A stretch of 64,000 bases of DNA from Symbiodinium natans (taxonomy: Eukaryota > Sar > Dinophyceae > Suessiales > Symbiodiniaceae). The notes beneath the pieces are model-generated. The model ran no database searches and was not told the DNA's origin. It saw only the letters and a list, made by a program, of their open reading frames with translations. The stretch is from NCBI GenBank assembly GCA_905221605.1, contig CAJNDS010001846.1, positions 275,501-339,500 of the forward strand, written 5' to 3'. The first letter of the stretch is position 1. Each line of letters starts with the position of its first letter. Position numbers and translations under genes: made by a program. Positions 21,201 through 31,176 of this stretch are shown piece by piece.

Positions 21201-22624
21201 CTCAAGAAACATCACTACAACAATACTGTACGAATAATATATTCATACTATAATAATACTATAGTACTCGAATCATACTATAAGAGAACTAGAAGAGGTA
21301 CAAGAGTGGCACAATGATCGCTTGCAGTCATGACAGTGTCACGGCCACGGCCTTGCAAAGGTGTATCGCTGCTGGGGCGGTCGATCGAAGCTTGCCATCA
21401 GACCTTATCTACTGCAGTTGGAGGCTATACTACGTGCATGCCATTCAAAAACTGCACAGGGGCTTCCAACAAAAAACTTCTGGACTGAATTCAGTGCATC
21501 ATGGGAGTTGGGGACATAGGCACAGTACCGTTGGCAGGATGACCAATGTGTTGTCAGCAAATCTCAGCCCCAACCAGAGTTTCGTGATGCATTCGAGAAC
21601 AGAATAGAACAGACTGGTACGCTTCAGGCCCCTTGCCTTCGGCTATGGGCCGGACGCCAGTGCGCTGACCCTGGAAGTTCTTGACCTTGAAGCAGACAAA
21701 ATGTCAATCTGTTTTCAGAATTGAAGCCCCTCCTAAACAAACAGGTGTACGACCCTGATATTTGACTTTCTGTTTGTGTGCTCTCCTTTGGGAGGGTTTG
21801 AGCCTACTCCAGCTCTGAGAAGCCCTTTTCCCGAAGCCGTGACCAGCCAAACCCCTACAGCTGTGAACCCTACAGCCCCAGAGCCCCAGACTCCACAGCT
21901 GCTCGCTGCGTGCTTGAAGTCGCCGTCATCAACCTGGCGGAGTTAAGTCACGTTTTTTTTTGTGGGTAGTATAGGGCTTTTAAGGGCTCATATTTGTGGT
22001 CGCTGAGCAGGTTTGTGTTAACTGCTCTGCTCACAAACAAACCACGCATGCAGCTCAAGCTTGGCTTCTCAACTGCAGAGGCCCAGGCTCACACGCTCAT
22101 GGTCACACTCAATGACAAAAGGTTGGTTTTGCCATTGCCTGACTTGAGTCCACGCCATGTCGGTTGATGGAATTGCAGGGATCAGAGCAGCACCCGCACT
22201 GCGGCACTGCAACGCTGGCACACAGAACTTTGCAATCAACACTTGCATGGACTTTGATGCTAGAAAGTGGATGCGTGAGCGCTTCCTGCCCCCTTTGTGT
22301 AACCTCCCGTGTTGTTGGGAAACAAGGAGAGCATCCCATTATTTCCCAAATTCAAGGGAGCATGCTCCCATACTCAGTGCTTTAGGGTTTGGGGGAGCAA
22401 AACATCCCAAACCCCAAATCCCGAGAGAGCTCACGCAACCACTTGCACCGGCTCCTGCGTCTTGCGGTCATTCATGGCTGATAAAAACTCTGTTCAACGT
22501 CAGACCTGAGCATAAACCTGTCCAGGTTTAAATGCTCCAGAGAAATGTTTTGGCTCTTTAGGCTTGTAGTAATTACTAATGTGTTGCAAGACGGGCACAC
22601 AGGAAACCGAAACTCAACTGGAGA
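18242..22624. repeat. Tandem gene-bearing unit, copy 3
   Basis: Third unit. Its right side runs without a break into the intact neighbouring gene; the break that produced the repeated junction corresponds to about 22624. The spacer near 22320-22520 differs from the others by small deletions and by a 36-bp stretch around TTCATGGCTGATAAAAACTC. Confidence 0.9.
18687..20728 (-). pseudogene. Membrane-protein gene copy 3, frameshifted
   Basis: Homologous to copies 1 and 2, with the ATG at 20726-20728. A 7-bp tandem duplication (ACAAGGC repeated at about 19090-19104) shifts the frame after the sixth membrane segment. The shifted frame adds about 25 unrelated residues and ends at 19022, giving 568 aa instead of 677 and losing the last two or three membrane segments. 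The original C-terminal frame stays open from 19391 to 18687. Upstream, a 49-bp deletion relative to copy 2 puts an ATG at 20999-21001 in frame, so a 659-aa product with a 91-residue N-terminal extension is possible. It could be a decaying copy or a variant isoform. Confidence 0.7.
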
Positions 22625-22654
22625 CTACGACTGTCTCATGTGGCTCTTTCAGGT

Positions 22655-23212
22655 TTAGACATTCTTCATCTTGATGACGACGATTGCAACCTGCGTGTGT
22701 CCAATGAGAATTCCGAGCTTCGCTCGCTCAACTCCAAGAACGTCCAGGCACATCTCATCTTCACTTTTCCATGAGCATTTGTCATCTAGGAACATGAGGC
22801 CATGTGTCATGAGAAGCCCGGTAAAGAGCAAGAAGAGGATCTTGAAGCAAATTCTGCTTGCTGGGTCTAGTCGACGTCCTTCATTCACTGTCCGTGCCCA
22901 AGCGATCATGACAGAGAGGAGGGCCCCGGAGACAAAAGATGCGAATACGAAGCATGTGATGTATGGAACGCCCAGCACCCAGAAGAAAAGTAGTTGCGTG
23001 CAAATGTGTCCGAAAATCAGACATGCCTTGTCGCTGTCGACGTGCACATTGACATTCGCGTGGGCGTTGGGGAAGGCAATTGCACGCACGGCGGTGATCA
23101 TAATTGGAGACCCTCCTGTCACGGCGCGGTGCACGGCGCGGTGCACAGCTGCCCGCACCCTACTAGAGTCGTGACACTTCGAACCTGACACAGCTGCAGT
23201 CGGTTGCGGCAT
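22655..23212 (-). CDS. Small multi-pass membrane protein, unknown
   Basis: Minus-strand frame with ATG at 23210-23212, 185 aa; the open frame extends upstream without an ATG, so a spliced 5' end is possible. Hydrophobic segments lie at roughly residues 64-82, 85-105 and 124-145, with a weaker one near the C-terminus. Two direct HRAV repeats occur near the N-terminus. No family recognised. It borders the triplicated unit, and its internal segment is duplicated in both spacers, so it is the ancestral right-hand neighbour of the amplified gene. Confidence 0.55.
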   Translation of the reverse strand: MPQPTAAVSGSKCHDSSRVRAAVHRAVHRAVTGGSPIMITAVRAIAFPNAHANVNVHVDSDKACLIFGHICTQLLFFWVLGVPYITCFVFASFVSGALLSVMIAWARTVNEGRRLDPASRICFKILFLLFTGLLMTHGLMFLDDKCSWKSEDEMCLDVLGVERAKLGILIGHTQVAIVVIKMKNV

Positions 23213-23602
23213 GACTGCTACTGCTGACGTGAAAAACAAAGAGTGCTCCGTGCCCCAGAAAGGTGGGTGAAAAGTGGGTGCATGCGTTGTACTGTATTCC
23301 AAACATGTAGCTTGTTGAGAGTGACCCCCCTATGGCTGCGCACACGTAATAAGCAAACAAAAGAACGTATCAATCTACCATGATAGCCTCGCCTCTGAGC
23401 AACCTGCAGGTCGCGCACCTTCGCATCAACTTTGGCATACTCTCCCGTGAACCTTCAGCTCCATGAAGCAGCACAGATACGCAGCTTCAGACCGGCTGAG
23501 GATGAGACAGCAAGTCAGCCAACTTTTGGTGCACCTCCGACTGAAAGGAGACTCGGGCAGACTCAGACTGCTCCAAACTGCACTAGCACGATGTCAAAGT
23601 AA

Positions 23603-23990
23603 TTACAACGGCGGTGTTGTTCTGCGTTTTGCGGCAGGGATGTTTTCTGCGATGTTACTGGAAGACTGTTTCCCAACTTCAGAATGAGCCTTGGTGAGCG
23701 CATCCTCCGCCTTCCTCTCGTCCATCTTCTTGCCGATCTCAGGCAAGAGCTCCTGCCGAAGGCCTCCCACGTAGGTGTGCACCTGCATTTGTCAAGGCTG
23801 CCCACTGAAAATGACCAGATGACTCCGACTCAAGGGCCTGGTTAGGTTGATGTCTTTGTCAAGGTCCTCAACTCCTGGGCGCGCTGCTTCGCCATCATGT
23901 GTGCTTGAACTGCTCAGATTTGCGGCGCATCCGCTCACGTCTACGCACAATTTTGTGGAGCAGCCGCTGATTCACCGCCAGGCGTTCTCA
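23603..23990 (-). CDS. Spliced gene, basic coiled-coil-like product, partial
   Basis: The last exon (23603-23782) begins after an AG acceptor and encodes 59 residues starting VHTYVGGLRQELLPEIGKKM and then a stop. Upstream, about 23890-23985, a frame rich in Arg/Lys (RLLHKIVRRRERMRRKSEQF) has protein-like composition. A third frame between them has DLDKDINLTRPLSR. Exon joins between these pieces were not resolved. Product probably helical; function unknown. Confidence 0.4.
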
Positions 23991-24224
23991 ATCGGGCAGC
24001 GCCATGGCCCTCGCGGCCTGGCGCGGGCCTGATTCACACGGGGATTTATCCCGTGCTAGTGGAACTGGCCTTGCGCGTAGCACAAAGAGGCCGCCGACCC
24101 CACCCAAACCGCAACCAAATAAAATGGCTAAAAGTGCCTTGAAACCCGAGCTGCAACCACGCCACGAAGACCCCCCAGCCACGCCGAGTATCGCCCCCGT
24201 GGGCCATCATGTTGGCTGGCGAGC

Positions 24225-25500
24225 CAAAGCTGGAGCCGCTGATGCTGATGATGCGCGCTTTTTGGGGGAAGCCAGGGCCGCTGATGCTCGTGATGCGCGG
24301 TTGGGGGTCCCGGGCTGAACCCGCTGATTCTCATGATGCGCTCCCTTAAGGCATGGTCTTTGAGCTCAAGGCCTAATCTTCATTTAGGGTTGAAAGGTAA
24401 TGGCTGTGACACTATAGACCCCACCGCAAAACCCGTGCAATCCGGTGTTCTACAGCTGGTCGTGCGACATCACGCGCGCACGCGGAGGTGGGCGCACGCG
24501 CGCGTGTGCCCCCAATTGGTGGCAGCCTCTACAAGCAAAAACATGTACAAGCGATCAACTCTCCTCAAGCTTCTGCCTGCGCTGCCCGGCCACGGGCACA
24601 GCCCTTAAATTCCGGCCTGGCCGTCGTGGTCCAGTGCGGAGCATGGCTAGCCTAATGGCTTGCCTTTTACGGCTGCCGCCGGCGCCACAGACCCAACCCC
24701 GTTTTTCTCAAAGACTCGCGCGGGCCCTTCGCGAGGCCTCCAGAAGGGCATCAGAGAGGCCCCAAAACGGGGTGATGGAAAAAACACGAAAACCTCGCAA
24801 AAGCACTATAGTTTTTTGAGGATTTCACGGCCCCCAAGCGCCCCAAACCCCTCATTAAACCCTCACGAACGCGCATCATCATCGACCTTGGCTTTTTACA
24901 CTGGGCGGCGCCGTGGACCGAAACCATATTTTCAAGGTTTGGGGGGGGGGGGGGGGTAATGGGGGGGGGTCCCGGAAGCCCAAGACAAGGGGAGCATCAT
25001 GAGCATCAGTGGCCCCGGCGCGCGGCTCCAAGGCCATCAAAAACGAAACCAAACGCCAAAATCGCTGCAAATACCGTGTTTTTCTTGGTTTTCCACGCGC
25101 GACTCCTTGCCCCGCCCGCGCTGGTGTCCGGTCGGGCCCGGCATCATCGACCCATCGTTTCTCATGATGCTCATGATGCTCTCCTGGGGGTTCCCCAAGA
25201 GGAGAAAACCTCGCAAATTGTCGACGAAACAGCGACAAGCAAGACCCTTAAGGGTATTCAACGCCCTTGAGGGTCTCGCTTGTCCCATGTGTCGCGGGCA
25301 CGAAGCTGTTGAAGGGCGTAAAGCAAGCGTGTTTAGGGGTGTTTTTTGCGGGGTCGGGGGGCTGGTGGGGGGGGGGGGGGCGCTGATGCTCCTGATGCTC
25401 GCTTTGGCCGTGCTCGGAAGGCTCCCGCGCAGAAAAACGCGAGTTTTTGCAGCTTTTCTCAGCGAGATTGAAGGGCAAATGGGTGGTTTAAGGGCACAAG
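24225..25500. repeat. Dispersed GATGCTCATGATGCTC repeats in GC-rich sequence
   Basis: Copies of a motif near GATGCTCATGATGCTCGCC occur at 24238, 24280, 24330, 24995 (reverse), 25155 and 25383, usually beside GGCTTCCC/GGGG sequence. The interval also has G-runs at 24942 and 25368. Frames are broadly open on both strands because the sequence is stop-poor; no gene is supported. Confidence 0.6.
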
Positions 25501-25574
25501 GCCTACCCAGCTCATGCTGCTAATGCGGGCGCGCGCACGTACGCATGCTCGCACGCGCGACCGCATGCACGCGT

Positions 25575-25765
25575 TTAGGGCTTATGGGGTTTAGGGTTTA
25601 GAGCTCAGGGTTTAGGGTTTAGGGCTTATGGGGTTTAGGGCTTATAGGGCTTAGGGTTTAGGGTTTCGGGCTTAGGGTTCAAAAGTTTAGGGCTTAGGGT
25701 TTATAAGGCTTGAGGCTTAGGGTTTAAGTTTAAGGCTTACAGAGTTTCTTGAGGTTTAGGGCGGG
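25575..25765 (+). repeat. Degenerate TTTAGGG/TTATGGGG repeats
   Basis: Interstitial telomere-like tract mixing TTTAGGG, TTATGGGG, TTATAGGG and TTCGGGC units. Confidence 0.85.
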
Positions 25766-25933
25766 CGGGGGATACCCTGGGAGGGGGGAGGGTGCAGAGG
25801 CCCAATGCCGAACCGTACACAAGCCGGGGTCGAGCAGCGTGGTTTCTTAAATAATTTTAACGCTATGCGACCCGCCTCGGCCTGGCCCAGCGCAGCCCCC
25901 CGCACCTGTACCGGCGGGCGTCATTTCTGGTGT

Positions 25934-26000
<67 letters not shown>
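25934..26000 (+). repeat. Poly-G homopolymer, 67 bases
   Basis: An uninterrupted run of 67 G. Its exact length is unlikely to be reliable in an assembly. The glycine-rich and proline-rich frames across it are artefacts. Confidence 0.9.
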
Positions 26001-26001
<1 letters not shown>

Positions 26002-26696
26002 CCTCGGCGGCCTCAGAAGGCCACAGCACTTGCCACATCGATCCAGGTCACGCGGACAAAGGCCGAGTTCGACTTTCGATGTTGTCTTTTTTTGTGGGGG
26101 ATCCAGCGATGATGCTCACAGCACGTACATCTGATAGACTCTGATAGACTGCGGCAGAGTCTGTGAACATGATGCTCCGTCTGCTACGTTGTGTGTTTGA
26201 GGTTTATTGAGACTGCTTCCGAGCGGTGTCACGTCATTTGTCGAAAAAGCCATCCATGCTCTCGCAGCGGCAGGTTCCCCTAAAGATCGTGTGCAGCTAA
26301 CCGACCTTTCTAACTGCAGTCAGTGCAACGCAAGGAGCATAGTGCGACCATTTTTTCCAAGCTGGTTGGGTCAGTCTGGTCCTCCTGGTCCGGTTCTGCC
26401 AACGATGGGGGCCTGTCTGCGGCAGTGAATTACTTGTGGACCGCTGACATGTGGTGTTGGGTTACACAAACTCGATCAGCGCACCATGTAGCAGGTCCAG
26501 ATGCCATCTCGCCATATTGGTTTCTGGCAAGGACCTGCATTTCGACACAGGCCCCTATCATTTGTCGTGGGGTTTTTTAGCAGTTTTCACCAAGACGTAT
26601 TAACTCAGTAGCATGATGGGTGTGACGACCAGGATTGCAGTGCCAGACTGTCCAGACAGCTGGCGAGTATTGTTGTCTTCTTCATAGGTTCACTAT

Positions 26697-27382
26697 TCAC
26701 TGAGCATCCTGCCCGCAAACCTCGAGCTTCAGGTGGGACTTTGACATCGGACATGGAAAGCTCCTTTCACTGAAGCGTTCGCAAGCAACACAATATTAAT
26801 ATGGATCCCACACGCAGCTGAATACCCCACACTCACTTCAACTTGTGGTTTGAAGCCTTCGAGTTGTCTGAAGCCCACAGCGGCATGCCGAGTTTTTGGC
26901 CCCGCTGGTCCACCCAGTAGACAGCCTCAAAGGTGCGAGTGCTGCGCAAGGTGAAAATACACTTCACCAGCAACAACCAGAATCTCACGGCATGCAGTCA
27001 GCATTCTCGAGACCCTGGCGTGACCGCTTGCAGGTTCACAAGCTGAAGCGTCATGTCCTGACAGCAAGATGCCCAGTTGAAGTACATCAACTAAGTCGGC
27101 TTACCGGCGCAGACATGCCGAGGTCCTTGTGCACTTCCATCCATCCCGGCACACTGCCCGGGCGTGAAGTGGGCTGTGAAGGAAGCCGAACCTTCATCTG
27201 CTTAGCCACTGGAGTGTTTAAGGTTTGGGGCTTGTTCTCCGAAGGACCCTGAGCTCTGCACCAGATGGCGCTCGCACAAAAGACACCACCTCAAGTAAAA
27301 GTGCCAAGAGATAGAGTCTTCGAGGTTGGGGTGCGAGAAGCCTTGAAGCCCGTCGGCAGTTCAGTCGGAGGGCGGGCGTCAT
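26697..27382 (-). CDS. Five-exon gene, about 152 aa, unknown function
   Basis: A phase-consistent model on the minus strand: exon 1 27290-27382 (ATG at 27380-27382), exon 2 27105-27248, exon 3 27014-27057, exon 4 26837-26941, exon 5 26697-26769 with stop TGA. Introns of 41, 47, 72 and 67 bp all start GT and end AG, and every junction keeps frame. Exon 1 encodes an Arg/Leu-rich N-terminus ending LYLLALLLE, like an organelle or secretory targeting sequence. Exons 2-4 encode a hydrophilic domain including FEAVYWVDQRGQKLGMPLW. A GT just before the stop leaves open a further exon. No family recognised. Confidence 0.65.
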
Positions 27383-27459
27383 GAATCCTTGCCACTTGCA
27401 CCATGCTCTTGCACAGTGTCATTCAGTGCCCGCTCCTTTTTCGCTCAACTTTGAAAACT

Positions 27460-27545
27460 CTAATATTCATATTACTATTCATATTAATATTAAGATTAAG
27501 TCTAAGATTAATATTAATATTAAGATTAATATTAATATTAATCCA
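27460..27545 (+). repeat. ATTAAT-type microsatellite
   Basis: Degenerate AT-rich trinucleotide/hexanucleotide tract (ATTAATATTAAGATTAA). Confidence 0.9.
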
Positions 27546-27889
27546 GGCGCCGAGCTGGAGTGTTGCCACCGGCTCGTTTGTCTGGATGCCACCTGCGTGC
27601 ACAAGCTTGCAAAGCCTGCCCAATGCACGCACCTTCTCCAAATTCCACAGGGTTTAGGGTTTATTGTTTAGGGTTTATTGTTTAGGGTTTATTGTTTAGG
27701 GTTTATTATTGCCCCAGGTTATCTGGGGGGGGGCGTGGGGGGGGGTGGTAATAGGAAAATATCCTAATACACCTTGCCGGTCTGGACGTGGGGGGCCCCC
27801 CCCCACGTCCCAATACGGTGATATGCGATGCTCTGCCCGTCGTTGCTCTGGGTTTCTAAGATTGTTAAACAACAACCCGACAGACAGAA

Positions 27890-28365
27890 GGGTCCAGGGT
27901 CCTCCCGAAATAGGAAGAAACTGGATTGGGGTAGGTCATGGAAGTACCCACCAGCACAGCGTTTCCCATGCCTCCCCCCCATCTTCCATCCTAAACCCGG
28001 TGCTGATGCGGCTGCGTCGGGGGCTGTCGCCAGTGTCCAGGCTTCCTCAGAAGGGTCCACGGTCCTCCCCCGTGACCCCCGAAATAGGAAGAAGTTGGGG
28101 GGGGGTAGGTCATGGAAGTGCCCACCAGTACAGTGTTTCCAACGCCTCCCCCCCCCCTCTTCCATCCTAAACCCGGTGCTAACGTGGGCTGGGCTGGCTG
28201 TCTCGGGGTCCTGTAGTGTGCAATAGTGTCCTCTACCCAGGCTTCCCCAGAAAGGTTCCCCGCGCCCCGAAATAGGAAGAAGTTGGGAGGGGTAGGTCAT
28301 GGAAGTGCCCACCAGTACAGTGTTTCCAACGCCTCCCCCCCCCCTCTTCCATCCTAAACCCGGTG
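27890..28365 (+). repeat. Three tandem units inside the element
   Basis: Units of about 174-187 bp anchored by GAAATAGGAAGAA at 27907, 28081 and 28268. Each is followed by GGTAGGTCATGGAAGT, GTGTTTCC, a C-run and CTTCCATCCTAAACCCGGTG. The 182-codon minus-strand frame across them is a repeat artefact. Confidence 0.8.
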
Positions 28366-28366
28366 C

Positions 28367-28648
28367 TTATGTCGGGGGACCTCGGGCGTCCTCTGGTGTC
28401 CTGGTTCCTCCCCCGCGCACGAAGAGGCTCCAGTACACCCAGAAGCTGTGAGTCATGTCATGGGCTGTAGTGCTGAAGCACGACATGACTTCAGCATACA
28501 CCTGACAACAGAAACGCCAGCCCCTGGCGAAGCGAGTTGACCACTGCACTGCATGTTCTATCAGCAGCAAGATCGCTTCATATTGCTTCAAAGAGAAGGT
28601 GAAATCATAATGTGGAGAACGAGGTAGATTATGAAATTCTAGGAACAT
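28367..28648 (-). CDS. Protein-like segment carried in the element
   Basis: Minus-strand frame from ATG at 28646-28648. Residues 1-80 have a natural-looking composition, with KQYEAILLLIEHAVQWSTRF and many aromatic and cysteine residues. It may be a captured exon or gene fragment within the inverted-repeat element, or a relic of its own gene. Its tail runs into the tandem units and is probably not genuine. No family recognised. Confidence 0.35.
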   Translation of the reverse strand: MFLEFHNLPRSPHYDFTFSLKQYEAILLLIEHAVQWSTRFARGWRFCCQVYAEVMSCFSTTAHDMTHSFWVYWSLFVRGGGTRTPEDARGPPT

Positions 28649-28799
28649 GGGCTAGTGTTTTTTCCTATTTCTTGGCCCCCCCCCCACGTCCTAAAAACCA
28701 CATACTTTTTAGGAAATCCTATTAGGGGACGCCCCCCCCCCCCAAAACCAAGAGATAGCGGGGGGCAATGGTTTATTGTTTAGGGTTTAGGGTCTCTAC

Positions 28800-29940
28800 T
28801 GTCTCGGTAGGACGCGCCTGCGCCTAGCGCATACATCAGCAGGTGCGTGGCACCGCGCGGAATGCGCACCTCAGCCAACACGCATCGCAGAAGCCAGTGG
28901 CAAATACTCGTACAGGAATCCTTTTTCAACTCGTTGGCCATTTGAAGCTTTACAAACATGGCTCTTAATTCTTAACATCTCTTAACCTTGCGAGACCTCG
29001 CACTTTGTTTTGCTTTTGCCGTCTTCTGAAGACAACATAGAAGGTCTTCTGATGACAACATATAATGTTGAATCGTCTGCGCATTCTGCGCCACATGTTA
29101 GTAGCAAAAATGAAGCCGCCTGGAAGCGGCATGGATCGAAATCATGCAGCTGCAATAACACCCGCGAACAGCATCGCAGACACATATCTATGACATTCTT
29201 CAGATAGGATCACATACAGCTGCAAAACTGCCCTGCAACGCGCAAGGGAGATCAAATAAGTCTCAGCACGAAAACGTCGTAAACCGAGCTTCGTATTGAC
29301 ATTGGATGTGTCAAGTGACACCTCTTGGGCATCTACACATGGCTAAGGCCACTCACCGCCAGGACCGCACACCCATAGCGATGGATGAATCAGGCAATAC
29401 AGCCTCCGCCAGTCAAAGCAAGTGATAGATAATGACAAGCCCCGCTGCATGCCGGGCCGAGCTCAGCTTCAATGTTGCCGTCTGTCTTGTGTGGCATGCT
29501 TCTCGTTAGCCCAGATGGACGCCACTTCTAAGCAAATCATTACGTCATTACGACTGTCCCGAACGACGAGCATTCAACACTGGCGGTGGCCGATCACACC
29601 CGAGGGGGGCAGCTAATGGCAGCTACGAGCACGAGTATTGAACCAAGTGCGAGGGACGGAAGCACGCGGCCGGATTCTTCAACTGTCGCCAGCCGGGTCA
29701 TCCTGAGATGCCCCGCACGTCTTTCTGTACGTGGCTTGCACAAAGTAGAAACGACGATCAAGGATGTCGCTCATCACCGACACGTAGGCATATGAATCAT
29801 GGTCAAGCAGTTGAGATGCATCCAAGATACTCCGATGGCGCAACGCGGACTAGGCACAAGTAGAACAGCGTCCTCGGCACTTGCCAGTTAAGGGCTACAG
29901 GCCTGTAAAAAAGCTTCGCAAACCGTTTGAAACACGTTTC
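28800..29940. other. Gene-poor stretch
   Basis: Downstream side of the phosphotransferase gene. Short open frames (for example 29010-29207 and 29586-29795, plus strand) have some hydrophilic character but no splice or start support. No repeat family recognised. Confidence 0.5.
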
Positions 29941-29943
29941 GGA

Positions 29944-31176
29944 TCATTTCGCCACAGATTTTGCACATTCTGGGAGGGTGAAGATTGGAACCTGGAGAAT
30001 CTCTGCCATCTCCATGAGGACATGGAAAATCATGTGCAGCCAAGCAGAGGCCAAGAAAGCGACTGCAAGCTGAAATGTGCTGCACAAATCGCTCAAAGCC
30101 CAGCCCGCGATGAAGGACATCAGAATTAAGATGCTTGTTTGCCAAGGTCTGTAAGCCTCACCACAGACGTGAGCAAGCTGCAGCTTTGACCTCACAAGCA
30201 CACAAGCAAGGCATGGATGCATGTGGTGCACGCAAGTGTCAGGAAGAAAAGTACTGGAGACTTGCCGAAGACATGAGCCCAGCTGCACTAACATCAAGAA
30301 GGCCAGGCCAAAGAACCAGTACACTCTCCGGAGCTCTGCGCGTGGTGTCTCCGATATGGGCGAGAACATGCAGACTGCAACGCCTGCAAGATGCATGCAA
30401 AAAGGCCCCAGGAGGACAAGGCTTGGCAAAAGCCTCTGTGGACCTCGCTGGACTGACCTCAGGTTGCCAAAGACAGTGCCCAGCACGCACACGGCGTAGA
30501 AGCAGATCATGGCCTGCGCACGGGAGAGCCCAAAAACCAGCTGGGAGCCCCAAAGCTCTGCTTGGTTGCCGTGGAGGAAGGTCGTCAAGTAGGACGCGCA
30601 AACGATGAGGACTCCGTCCGTGGGGCCATTGAAGGGACCTAGATATAAAGTGCCGGTGAAGTACTCCTCCCAAGTGGCAAAGAAGAATGGAGTTGTGGTG
30701 GAAGCCCAGACTCCGAAGCACTCCAAGTATTTGCCATCACCCAACTGCAGAAGGGACATGACGTTCAGAGAGGACAGCACAATGTTGAGGGCATCTGCAC
30801 CATGATCCAGGAAAAGGCCCAAGGGGGACGAGCTCCCAGTCCTCCTGGCCTGCTTGCCGTCCATGTTGTCCAAGGTTTGGTAGGCAAAGGTGCAGATTGC
30901 GTTAACTAGCCAAACCCAGCCGGGGCAGGGTTCGCTTAAGTTGGGTGAGTGCAAGTGAACCAGAGCATAGCCCAGGCACGAGATGCAGAGACCCACCAGC
31001 GTGATCAAGTTGGGAGCCATCCAGAGTGGAACGTATTTGCGGACCAGGTGCTCGGCCAATGGCGAGCAGAAGTAGATGTACATGTAGGAGTTGTCGCTTC
31101 CGGAATAGCAGTATCTCGGCAGCTGCTTCCGGCCCTGCTCTGAGATGTAGTAGTGCCAGCTACGCCTTTCGGACAT
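29944..31176 (-). CDS. CDP-alcohol phosphotransferase (ethanolamine/choline type)
   Basis: A 410-aa protein from ATG at 31174-31176, in one uninterrupted frame. It carries the full CDP-alcohol phosphotransferase signature, D-x2-DG-x2-AR-x8-G-x3-D-x3-D, with Asp103, Asp106, Gly107, Ala110, Arg111, Gly120, Asp124 and Asp128; the aspartates bind the metal and the CDP-alcohol. Several hydrophobic segments follow, as in eukaryotic ethanolamine- and choline-phosphotransferases (about 390-420 aa), which make phosphatidylethanolamine or phosphatidylcholine from diacylglycerol in the ER or Golgi (Kennedy pathway). Sequence alone does not settle the head group. A TATATAG sits about 40 bp upstream of the ATG. 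Neighbouring genes are spliced; this one appears intronless. Confidence 0.93.
   Translation of the reverse strand: MSERRSWHYYISEQGRKQLPRYCYSGSDNSYMYIYFCSPLAEHLVRKYVPLWMAPNLITLVGLCISCLGYALVHLHSPNLSEPCPGWVWLVNAICTFAYQTLDNMDGKQARRTGSSSPLGLFLDHGADALNIVLSSLNVMSLLQLGDGKYLECFGVWASTTTPFFFATWEEYFTGTLYLGPFNGPTDGVLIVCASYLTTFLHGNQAELWGSQLVFGLSRAQAMICFYAVCVLGTVFGNLRSVQRGPQRLLPSLVLLGPFCMHLAGVAVCMFSPISETPRAELRRVYWFFGLAFLMLVQLGSCLRQVSSTFLPDTCVHHMHPCLACVLVRSKLQLAHVCGEAYRPWQTSILILMSFIAGWALSDLCSTFQLAVAFLASAWLHMIFHVLMEMAEILQVPIFTLPECAKSVAK

Larger units (their letters stand above)
27708..28769. mobile_element. Inverted-repeat element (1062 bp) inside telomere-like repeats
   Basis: The left end reads ATTGCCCCAGGTTATCT. 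The right end, reverse-complemented, reads ATTGCCCCCCGCTATCT. Both continue into G-runs followed by CCTAATA/TAATAGGA-type sequence, so the inverted arms extend about 60 bp. The element is flanked on both sides by GGTTTATT (27700-27707 and 28770-28777), a possible 8-bp target duplication as made by hAT-type transposases. The flanks are themselves repeats, so the duplication is suggestive only. No transposase is present, so it is non-autonomous. Confidence 0.55.

Noticed and set aside
25847-26144. Glycine- and proline-rich open frames across the poly-G run
   Set aside because: Homopolymer translation artefacts in every frame.
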